A DNA stretch of 64,000 nt, from assembly GCA_910575695.1 (NCBI GenBank), contig CAJTGJ010000013.1:32478-96477 (forward strand), in the 5' to 3' direction. Shown one piece after another: positions 57,444 to 64,000 of this stretch (positions are counted from its first letter, which is position 1; every line of letters starts with the position of its first letter). This DNA is from Oscillospiraceae bacterium (lineage in GTDB: Bacteria > Bacillota > Clostridia > Oscillospirales > Oscillospiraceae). The notes under the pieces are model-generated. The model was not told the origin of the DNA, searched no databases, and saw nothing but the letters and a program-made list of their open reading frames with translations. Made by a program: the position numbers and the translations under genes.

Positions 57444-58418
57444 TTACCAGAGGCTGGACTCGGTCAGCTTCCTGCTGAGCTTGTTCATCATGACCACCAG
57501 GATCAGGTTGATTACACTGTTGAACAAGCCGATTGCTGCCGCGGAACTGAAGTTCGCACCCAGAATGCCCTGACGGTAAACAAACGTGGAAATGATGTCT
57601 GCGGTCTCCCAGGTTGCCGGGCTATACAGGTTGAAGACCTTTTCAAAACCGATGCTCATCACATGGCCGATCCGCATCAGCAGCATGGTCACAACGGTGG
57701 GAAGGATGCTGGGCAGGGAAATATGCCAGATAGTCTGCCAGCGTGAAGCACCGTCCAGCTTGGCCGCTTCGAACTGCTCCATATCAATTCCGGTCAAGGC
57801 TGCCAGGAATACCACACTGTCCCAGCCAAAATTCTGCCAGACTTCCGAGCCGACATATACGGTACGGAACCACTTGGGATCCGACAGAAACGCGATGGGC
57901 TCGCCGCCGAAGGCTTGAATAATGGTATTGACCAAACCGTTCAGACTGAAAAAGTTGACAACCAAGCCGCAGATTACAACAATGCTGATAAAATGAGGCA
58001 TGTAGGTCACAGTCTGCGCCAGCTTCTTGAATTTGGTGCTGCGGATCTCATTCAGGACCAGCGCAAACAGGACGGGAATCGGAAATCCAAACGCAATGGT
58101 CTCCAAACTCAGAATCAGTGTATTGCGAAGCAGGCGGGTGAAGTAGTGGCTCTTGAAAAAGGCTATCAAATGCTTCAGGCCAACAAATTCACCCGAAAAA
58201 ATGGTTCCGGTGATTTTGAAGTCGGAGACGGCAATATACAGGCCGGCCATAGGCGCATAGCAGTATACCGCGAAGTAGATGAGCGCTGGCAAAGTCATGA
58301 GGTACAGAATCCAGTTTTGCTTGAAGTCCAGAGCTAGGCGCTCGGAGAAAGACTTCTGAGTCCTTGGCTTGATCGCATTCTGCGGAGCGCCTGTTTTGGG
58401 AGTGGGTTTTGTTGGCAT
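57444..58418 (-). CDS. CUT1 ABC permease, LplB/MalF-type
   Basis: The 324-residue permease begins with a charged cytoplasmic segment and then six membrane helices (WILYLMTLPALIYFAVYCYAP, TLILSLETIAFGFPIPVLFALVL, FISIVVICGLVVNFF). The EAA loop is MEQFEAAKLDGASRWQTIW near residue 215. It forms the heterodimeric channel with the YtcP-type permease. It is the first gene of the operon permease-permease-lipoprotein-esterase-GH2. The start ATG follows AGGAGG. Confidence 0.88.
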   Translation of the reverse strand: MPTKPTPKTGAPQNAIKPRTQKSFSERLALDFKQNWILYLMTLPALIYFAVYCYAPMAGLYIAVSDFKITGTIFSGEFVGLKHLIAFFKSHYFTRLLRNTLILSLETIAFGFPIPVLFALVLNEIRSTKFKKLAQTVTYMPHFISIVVICGLVVNFFSLNGLVNTIIQAFGGEPIAFLSDPKWFRTVYVGSEVWQNFGWDSVVFLAALTGIDMEQFEAAKLDGASRWQTIWHISLPSILPTVVTMLLMRIGHVMSIGFEKVFNLYSPATWETADIISTFVYRQGILGANFSSAAAIGLFNSVINLILVVMMNKLSRKLTESSLW

Positions 58419-58732
58419 AAGTTTACCTCCTGTTTGTTTCATGTTTCCCTCTCACGATAGGGGTTTGCCTGAGCTGGGACTACTGCCATTACTATATCAG
58501 TGATTGCTTTTAATAGCTATTGCCATTGCATTTGATGAAAATACAATTCTTCCAAAAGCATTCTCCACTTTTCGTGGTCAGTATTCTTTTTTTATAAAAT
58601 CCTACAAAGCGGTTGAAATTCTAAAAATCCAGGCATATATCGGAACGTGGCGTTCCAATTTTTCGCTTTCAGGTATTCCTCATATTTGTTCATGTCATTA
58701 GCTCCCTACGAAAATCAAACACACATATTTGT
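58419..58732. other. Intergenic region at the right border of the sugar locus
   Basis: This AT-rich stretch of about 310 bases must hold the promoter of the transporter operon; I found no consensus pair, as expected for an activated promoter. It also contains a minus-strand 33-codon frame (58592-58693; MNKYEEYLKAKNWNATFRYM...) with GGGAG upstream. That frame could be the start of a gene truncated at the border. A short hairpin GGAACG/CGTTCC followed by T lies inside it. Confidence 0.4.
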
Positions 58733-58763
58733 GCAGGGGAGAGCCTGTCGGCCCTCCCCCTGC
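58733..58763 (-). terminator. Hairpin after ligA
   Basis: GCAGGGGAGAGCC and GGCCCTCCCCCTGC form an imperfect GC-rich stem starting a few bases after the ligA stop. The T content after it on the minus strand is weak. Confidence 0.5.
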
Positions 58764-58767
58764 ATTG

Positions 58768-60756
58768 TCACTCCCCGGCCATCTGAAAGAACTGAGCCGG
58801 CGTCAACACCGTCACACCCAGCTCCCTGGCCTTGGACAGCTTGCTCCCGGCATTCTCACCGCACACCAGGTAATCCGTCTTTTTGCTCACCGAGCTGCCC
58901 GCATGGCTGCCCAGCGATTCGATTTTGGCATTGATACCATCGCGAGTGTATGGCTCCACCTTGCCCGTCACCACCACCGTTTTGCCCGCGAAGGGGCTGT
59001 CCGGCGCGGCAGCCTTCTGGACAGCGGATGGGGCCGCAACACGCACATGATTCCGCAGCTCGCTCCAGAAATACCAGTTATCCTCATTCTGGAACCACTG
59101 GTGGATGTTCTGGTGCAGCGTCTCCCCGAATTCGGGAAGCTGAGTGAAGTCGAACCCGTGGACCACCGCGCTCTCAAACTCCTCCAGGCTGCTGTGGAAC
59201 CGTTGGGCCAGCGCACGGCTGGCAGTACGGCCAATCAGCGGGATGTCCATGGCGATGAGATACCGCGTGAAGGTGGTGTCCCGGCTGCGCTGGATAGCGT
59301 CCCACAAGTTTTCCCAGGACTTCTCGCCAAAGCCGTCGATGTCCATGACCTCGGCCTTATGCTTGTCCAGTTCGTAGATGTCCCAATAGTCATGAAGCAG
59401 GCCCCAGCCGATGAGCTTCTCCAAGGTGCCCTCGGACAGCCCCTCGATGTTCATGGCCTTCTTCCCGGCAAAGTGGACGAATTGCCGCAGGCGGCGAGTG
59501 CCGCAGTCCGGGTTGTCACAGAACAGCTTTTTTACCCCGTTTTCTTTGAGCAGTCGGGTAGGCTGGTGACAGCAGGGACAGCAGCGCAGGGTGGCCCGTC
59601 CCAGGTCAAACTTGCCCCGGTCCAGATTTTCCTCAATATGTGGGATGATCATATTCCGCTTGGACACCTGCACCCGGTTCCCTGGCATCAGCTCCATGGC
59701 CTCGATGAAGGACAGGTTATGTAAGCTGGCCCGGGACACGGTGGCGCCGTCGATCTGGACGGGCTTCAGGATGGCCACCGGGGCGATCTCCCCGGTACGG
59801 GTGGGGTTCCACTCAATGGCGGTCAGCTTGGTTTCAAAGCGCTCATCCTCAAACTTAAACGCCAGCCCATCCTTATAGTGGTGCCCGGTGCGTCCGCAGG
59901 TGTTGGAATAAGCGATACTGTTGTAGCTGGCCACAATACCGTCGATGGGAATGTCGTTGTCCCGGGCGTAATCCCGGAGCTGTCCGATGGCACGTTCCGC
60001 TTCTTCCGGGGTGATCCGCCGCTTGGAAACCAGGTATTTGCAGGGTTGGAAACCCTGCCCCCGCAGCTGCTTCAGCCTTTCCGACTTGGTGGGCAGCCAG
60101 TCAAAACCCTCCAGCACATTGAAGGGCATGAAGGTCACCCGGCGATCCCGGCAGTCCTTTGATTTCAACAGCCGGACGGAGCCTGCAGCCAGGTTGCGGC
60201 CGTTCTTATAGGGCTGGCCGCTGCTGTCCACCAGCGTGTCCTGCAGCGCCTCAAAATCGCTGGGGCGGATAAACGCCTCGCCCGTCACCACCAGCCGTCC
60301 CTTGTAAGGGATCTGGGACGGGATGCCGGAGATTCCCCGGACGTTGTGGGTGACGTTTTCTCCCTCGTCGCCGTTGCCCCGGGTGGCCGCCTCCACAATC
60401 ATGCCGTACTCGTAGGTCGCCTTGATGGTGAGCCCGTCCAGCTTCAGCATCAGCATGACCGACTGGTCGCCGATGAAATTGCACAGCTCGTCCACCTGCT
60501 TGGTCTTGTCCAGCGACAGCAGGGGGATGTGGTGGGACACCTTGGCCAGCCCCTCTTTGGCGGGCCAGCCCACTGTCTGGGTGGGAGAATTGCCCATCTG
60601 GGCGCCCAACTCCTGTTCCAACTGGGCCAGCTCGTCAAACAGTCGGTCATACTCTGCATCGTCCACCGAAGCGGCGTTGAGGTCGTAATACTCCCGGCGG
60701 TACTGGTTCAACAGATCGGTCAGCGCCCGCAGGCGGTTCATTTTTTCCTGGTCCAT
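58768..60756 (-). CDS. ligA: NAD-dependent DNA ligase
   Basis: The 662-residue enzyme is a full-length LigA. It has an N-terminal Ia domain, the adenylation motif LKLDGLTIKA with the catalytic Lys near residue 105, then the OB domain and the four-cysteine zinc finger (CCPCCHQP ... FCDNPDCGTR near residue 405). Helix-hairpin-helix repeats follow (INIEGLSEG-type and MDIDGFGEKSWENL), with a C-terminal BRCT domain from about residue 585 (GKTVVVTGKVEPYTRDGINAKI). It seals nicks during replication and repair. A complete ligase in a mobile-element context is likely an extra copy beside the chromosomal one. It starts an apparent minus-strand group end, 18 bases after the DUF2786 gene. Confidence 0.9.
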   Translation of the reverse strand: MDQEKMNRLRALTDLLNQYRREYYDLNAASVDDAEYDRLFDELAQLEQELGAQMGNSPTQTVGWPAKEGLAKVSHHIPLLSLDKTKQVDELCNFIGDQSVMLMLKLDGLTIKATYEYGMIVEAATRGNGDEGENVTHNVRGISGIPSQIPYKGRLVVTGEAFIRPSDFEALQDTLVDSSGQPYKNGRNLAAGSVRLLKSKDCRDRRVTFMPFNVLEGFDWLPTKSERLKQLRGQGFQPCKYLVSKRRITPEEAERAIGQLRDYARDNDIPIDGIVASYNSIAYSNTCGRTGHHYKDGLAFKFEDERFETKLTAIEWNPTRTGEIAPVAILKPVQIDGATVSRASLHNLSFIEAMELMPGNRVQVSKRNMIIPHIEENLDRGKFDLGRATLRCCPCCHQPTRLLKENGVKKLFCDNPDCGTRRLRQFVHFAGKKAMNIEGLSEGTLEKLIGWGLLHDYWDIYELDKHKAEVMDIDGFGEKSWENLWDAIQRSRDTTFTRYLIAMDIPLIGRTASRALAQRFHSSLEEFESAVVHGFDFTQLPEFGETLHQNIHQWFQNEDNWYFWSELRNHVRVAAPSAVQKAAAPDSPFAGKTVVVTGKVEPYTRDGINAKIESLGSHAGSSVSKKTDYLVCGENAGSKLSKARELGVTVLTPAQFFQMAGE

Positions 60757-60774
60757 ATCGTTCCCTCCTTGTAG

Positions 60775-61473
60775 TCAGGCCGAAGCCTTCTGATGATCAG
60801 CGTCCGCCTCCAACTGCCGCTCAGGGGCAAATTTCTTCCCTTCCGCATAACCAGCGCTGGCATATTTTGCCCGCCAACCATCAATGCTTACCTTCCCAAA
60901 TGTGGTTGGCTTGCTCATGTGACTCATGGCGTCCTCCACCGCCTGGGGCACGGCCAGGACAAGGCCCCATTCCTGGTGCTCCTTTTCCTGTGCCTGGAAG
61001 GCTGCCTCCAGCCCGTAGCAGAAGCCCAGGCCAAAGGCATTGCACATCTCGCGGATTTCTGTGCTGCTGCTGTGTTTCCGCTCCCTGGCTCGGATGTGTT
61101 CACAACGGTTTTTGACACACTGATAAGCATACAGGTAGACCCTCCGGCAGACCTCAAAATCGTCCTCAAGCCCGGCAAACCCCACTGTCACCTTTTTCGC
61201 GCCCTTGGCGTGCTGGCGGTATACCTTGCAGCAGTATCGATTCCCAATGATGCCGCCCAGGGTCAGCGCCCAGGAATCCGTCTGTTTCGTGCATTCCACG
61301 CCGACAGTCCGAACCACCACCTTGGCTCCGCTTTGCCCCTGGCACTCCTCTGGCCGGAGCTTGTGCTTGGCCATCAGCTCCCGGGCCTTCAAAAGCGCGG
61401 CCTGGGCCTCCTGCTCGTTGGGGCTGGTAGCCAGGGCCAGCAGCTTGGCGATTTTATCTTTGATTGCGCTCAT
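60775..61473 (-). CDS. DUF2786-domain protein
   Basis: The 232-residue protein begins with the DUF2786 domain (KDKIAKLLALATSPNEQEAQAALLKARELMAKH), a helical module frequent in phages and conjugative elements. A second domain (ALTLGGIIGNRYCCKVYRQ, GFAGLEDDFEVCRRVYLYAYQ) matches the usual partner region. A likely nucleic-acid role is inferred from context; biochemical function is unknown. It has AAAAGGAGAG before the ATG and precedes ligA by 18 bases. The upstream neighbour is a broken DUF4240 gene. Confidence 0.82.
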   Translation of the reverse strand: MSAIKDKIAKLLALATSPNEQEAQAALLKARELMAKHKLRPEECQGQSGAKVVVRTVGVECTKQTDSWALTLGGIIGNRYCCKVYRQHAKGAKKVTVGFAGLEDDFEVCRRVYLYAYQCVKNRCEHIRARERKHSSSTEIREMCNAFGLGFCYGLEAAFQAQEKEHQEWGLVLAVPQAVEDAMSHMSKPTTFGKVSIDGWRAKYASAGYAEGKKFAPERQLEADADHQKASA

Positions 61474-61497
61474 TGTCGATCTCTCCTTTTTGCGTGC

Positions 61498-62406
61498 TTA
61501 TACAACAAAGTTCTTTCGGGCACAGTACGCGTCCAATTCAGCACGGATAGGACAGAAAAACGGCTGTGCTTCCGCCTGCCCCAGCTGGATCGGGACCAAT
61601 ACCTTCTTTACACTCTCCAGCAGGGCCTTGTCGGGGCACCTGTCAATAAAACAGCCAATGGTGTTGAGGATCAGTCTGTCCCAGTCGTCCGTTACAACGA
61701 TTTCCGCTGCTGTCAGATGGCTGCCGATGAAGTAAGCGATGTTCTCCGGGGTAAACTGGAAAACGTACTGCACATACCGCTCCCCCTTCTTGATGTGGCC
61801 ATAAACGTAGTTACCCGCCTTCAGCAACCCGGCGATATCTTTGGGGGCGCGCGCTTTGCTGATATTGGGAAACAGTGCGGGAAGCATCCATGCAGGCCAG
61901 CCTTCAGGGATATCCTTCCGCTTCGGAAGCTCAGCATGGATCTCCTTTTTGATCTTCGGGTCCAACTCACGGCCAATGATGGCATCGTGCATGGTGCTTT
62001 GGCTGTCGGGATCGATGCGGAACAGCTTTGCATCATACGCTTCGTAGGCAGCGTAGCCGAACCGCTCATAATTGAGGCTTTCGCCCTCCAGGGGGACGGC
62101 GGCCAGCGAGTCCGGGTCCCGCATGGCGTTCATGTAGACCTCTTTCCCTCGGGAGATCAGCCAGGAACGGAAGTAGGCGAAGCCATCATCCGTATAGTGG
62201 GCTCCCAGGGCGGCGCTGGCCGCCCACAGGTCATTCCGGCATGCCGCATTGCTGTATTCCATCAGGATCAGATCCCAATCCAGAATTTCCTCCAGAGAGA
62301 GCTTCAGCAGCTTTTACACCACCTGGCACCGGCGTGATTCCCGATCCAGGCTGGCAAAGGACTTGTTGACACTATCAATAATTTCCCAGAATAAATCTTT
62401 GTTCAT
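61498..62406 (-). pseudogene. DUF4240 protein gene broken by an in-frame TAA at codon 31
   Basis: From ATG 62406 the frame reads MNKDLFWEIIDSVNKSF... for 30 codons, then TAA at 62314-62316, and continues in the same frame as KLLKLSLEEILDWDLILMEYSNAACRNDLWAASA. The region after this matches DUF4240 (TDDGFAYFRSWLISRGKEV). The DUF4240 signature spans both sides of the stop (WEIIDSVNKSF before it, LWAASAALGAHYTDDGF after it), so the gene was intact once. ATG 62262 could give a shortened product of 254 residues that lacks the first helix. The function of DUF4240 is unknown. Confidence 0.75.
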
Positions 62407-62446
62407 ATTGAGCTCCTTCCGTATGTATGCACCCTTTTCGGTGCGT

Positions 62447-62650
62447 TCAGTTGTCGGTTTTCCCGGCATATCTGCCAAAATTCAGTTCATGGATGGCGCG
62501 GCGGATCTCCGCGTCATTGTCCCAGGCAGCGTACAGCACCGAACGCTCAGAGCCAGCGCCGGTATGGACAGATACCATTCCATCGTAGATTTGCATCAGC
62601 ACATCGGGCCGCCGGGCGCACACGATGGCCAGGTTTCCAAGCTCTTTCAT
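62447..62650 (-). CDS. Small hypothetical protein
   Basis: The 67-residue protein starts at ATG 62650 with GAAGGAGG nine bases upstream (MKELGNLAIVCARRPDVLMQIYDG). It is mixed helix and strand and contains VSVHTGAGSERSVLYAAW. No family recognised. It lies 15 bases after the sigma-like gene on the same strand and is probably co-transcribed. Confidence 0.6.
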   Translation of the reverse strand: MKELGNLAIVCARRPDVLMQIYDGMVSVHTGAGSERSVLYAAWDNDAEIRRAIHELNFGRYAGKTDN

Positions 62651-62665
62651 TTGCAAAAGCCTCCT

Positions 62666-63028
62666 TCAAGCCGCGATTTTCATTTGCCAATAGGGGTCGG
62701 ACTCCTCCAACGTGCTGATTGGGGTCACGGCGTGGGGCAGGTAGTGCGGCGCGTGCCCAAAGCCATACTGGACCCGGGCGCTGCTGCAAGTGCGCATCTC
62801 GTAGCGCAGGCTCATGAAGATGTAGCCCTTCAAGCTGCCGCCGGCCTTCTTCTCCGGGTCATACAGCTCCACCGCCCGGATCAGCCGTGCGGCCAAAGAT
62901 TGGTACACGTCCTCCTTGTCCAGATGGGCGGCACGGATCAAAGACACGTTTTGCCCCATTACCCTGTCAATGCACCAAAGATGCTGCTCCACCAGCGAAT
63001 TACGCTGTTCAATAGGCAAATTTCCCAT
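62666..63028 (-). CDS. Sigma region-2-type protein
   Basis: The 120-residue protein has a sigma-70 region 2: NSLVEQHLWCIDRVMGQN, LDKEDVYQSLAARLIRAVELYDPEKKAGGSLKGYIFMSLR (positions about 62795-62920) and the basic end RYEMRTCSS. It has no region 4, so it may pair with another protein or act as an anti-sigma-like or DNA-binding module. It is one of five such genes in the window. I chose ATG 63028 because GGAG lies nine bases upstream; ATG 63043 is in frame but has no clear site. Confidence 0.72.
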   Translation of the reverse strand: MGNLPIEQRNSLVEQHLWCIDRVMGQNVSLIRAAHLDKEDVYQSLAARLIRAVELYDPEKKAGGSLKGYIFMSLRYEMRTCSSARVQYGFGHAPHYLPHAVTPISTLEESDPYWQMKIAA

Positions 63029-63088
63029 TTTATTTTTCTCCATTTCCGGCGGGGCGCGCCCAGTGGACGCACCCCGCCAATCGTAGTA

Positions 63089-63874
63089 TCAGGCCGCACC
63101 TTTCAGGTGCTTCTTCTTTTCCCATACTTCCAGAAAATCGTGCACCTCCGGCGTCGGCGCGCAGTTGTTGGCGCCGCGCACCTGGATGACCCTGTCCCCG
63201 CGAACCTCCACCGTGTAGAACGGCTTGCTTTTCCGCTTTTCCCGGCGGATAAAGAGTATGGTGCATCTATCGTTTGCCATATTCTCAGCGTAACCGCCCA
63301 CGCAATGGTGGAGCTTTTGGCCCTCTATGACGATCTCCTGTGCGGAGCGGGGCGGCAGTACCACCAGCCCCTTGGATTTGAACTGGTATTGCCGTTTCAG
63401 CCCTTCACGGATGCCCGCAATCCGCGCGTCATACTGCTCCACGTCTTTCTGCTTGATACGGCTCTGAGCCACGTCATGGGCCCGCGCCAGGTGCTTTGGA
63501 AACAGCACAAACTCATTTCTCAGATCATAGTGGAGTTCCTCACAGAACCTCAAATAGTCTTTATAATCGGACAGCGTACCACTTGTTCCCCGATAGCTGT
63601 TTGGCGAATGCTCTATGAATTGCCGGTCAAGATACCGGACCAGCTTATGGGGCGTGGTGTATTTCAACGCCAGCTCCAGACAGCCTGTTTCAGAGACACT
63701 ATGGATATCCAGCCAGGAAAACAACTCCTCACTGGGCTGATAACCCTCCCTGCGCAGTATGCGCAGTAAAAGCAGGTCACGGATGCCGTGCTTAGACTGT
63801 TGGAGCCAGGGCAGGTCGGAGGGCTCAATTTGCAGAACCTCCCGCAAATTTTTGCCCTGTAAGTTAGATAGTGT
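63089..63874 (-). pseudogene. PcfJ-like protein, 5' end removed by an insertion sequence
   Basis: The frame has the C-terminal PcfJ signature: IEGQKLHHCVGGYAENM, then CTILFIRREK, PFYTVEVRGDRVIQVRG and NNCAPTPEVHDFLEVWEKKK. PcfJ-like proteins are encoded in conjugative elements and phages; their role is not established. Going upstream the frame continues through SNLQGKNLREVLQIEPSDLPW and then meets a stop at 63875-63877, at the start of IS5-type sequence. No ATG remains at the protein's start. The N-terminal domain was therefore displaced beyond the right edge or deleted. The remaining 260 codons could at best be translated from TTG 63847. Confidence 0.8.
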
Positions 63875-64000
63875 CTACACAAGTTTGACATAGGTGGTAA
63901 AATAGAAGCAAACAAAAGAAAGAAGAGGAATAAAAAATGGAAGCATCGTATCACCGCCATGATATAAGTGACGAAGTATGGGCATTGCTGGAGCCGCATT
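63869..64000 (+). mobile_element. Left end of an IS5-type insertion sequence, runs off the window
   Basis: The coding sequence of the PcfJ-like gene stops abruptly near 63869-63877, and an AT-rich leader leads to a transposase start. The left terminus is likely near TAGTGTCTACAC, but the matching right end lies outside, so the inverted repeat and target duplication cannot be checked here. Confidence 0.65.
63937..64000 (+). CDS. IS5-family transposase, N-terminal fragment
   Basis: The visible 21 codons begin MEASYHRHDISDEVWALLEP, the characteristic N-terminus of many IS5-group transposases (a RHD.SD..W..LEP pattern). GAAGAGGAA precedes the ATG. The gene continues past the right edge, so its integrity is unknown. 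Confidence 0.78.
   Translation, partial: MEASYHRHDISDEVWALLEPH

Noticed and set aside
58600..58665. A terminator at GGAACG/CGTTCC followed by T
   Set aside because: The stem is only six base pairs and no plus-strand gene precedes it.
1..64000. CRISPR arrays and tRNA or rRNA genes
   Set aside because: No regularly spaced short direct repeats, tRNA cloverleaf ending in CCA or rRNA sequence was noticed by eye. A tool search would be decisive.
1..64000. Relaxase, coupling protein, integrase or origin of transfer
   Set aside because: None recognised in any frame. The conjugative nature of the element is inferred from accessory families, and the transfer genes would have to lie outside the window.

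Overview
The window looks like Gram-positive, GC-rich gut Firmicutes DNA of the Oscillospiraceae / Flavonifractor type. The evidence is strong AGGAGG ribosome binding sites, an LPxTG-type surface protein, a Gram-positive lipoprotein, CUT1 sugar permeases without a local ATPase, and many small gene families typical of Clostridia mobile elements. No rRNA, tRNA or CRISPR array was seen.

Most of the window is the accessory backbone of a large integrative-conjugative or plasmid-like element. From 1 to about 13 kb it holds the end of a repeat-rich surface adhesin, an HD-GYP protein, a C39-peptidase membrane protein and inserted cargo: two alpha/beta hydrolases with a TetR regulator, a RelBE module and a LURP-one protein. 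A DUF3268 zinc-finger protein and a sigma-like protein follow. From 13 to 20 kb come ssb, a DUF932 protein and other DNA-processing genes, with two highly structured non-coding segments on either side of ssb. From 20 to 31 kb there is a PIN toxin pair, a translationally coupled block with two very large proteins I cannot identify, and an array of nine small unknown proteins. From 31 to 36.5 kb there is a third toxin-antitoxin pair, a split sigma factor, a SLOG protein, a Cro/CI regulator, a ParM/ParR partition system and an orphan response regulator.

From 36.7 to 58.4 kb lies a glycoside and hexuronate utilisation locus. One minus-strand operon encodes a membrane-bound AraC regulator, a GH2 enzyme, a NagZ-like GH3 enzyme, a HAD phosphatase, mannonate dehydratase (UxuA) and a mannonate oxidoreductase of the SDR family. 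A divergent pair encodes a second GH3 enzyme and a YesL-like membrane protein. A second minus-strand operon encodes two permeases, a binding lipoprotein, a carboxylesterase and a second GH2 enzyme. The likely route is import of a (possibly acylated) glycoside or glucuronide, de-esterification, hydrolysis, and conversion of the released hexuronate through fructuronate and mannonate to 2-keto-3-deoxygluconate. Uronate isomerase and the KDG kinase and aldolase are not here.

From 58.7 kb the genes return to mobile-element types: NAD-dependent DNA ligase, a DUF2786 protein, a DUF4240 protein, a sigma-like protein and a PcfJ-like protein cut by an IS5-type insertion at the right edge. The sugar locus is therefore probably cargo inside the element. 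Several genes are broken: in-frame stops at 4084, 38114 and 62314, and missing start codons at 4390 and 16809. All are consistent with C:G to T:A changes, so the element may be decaying or the assembly imperfect.
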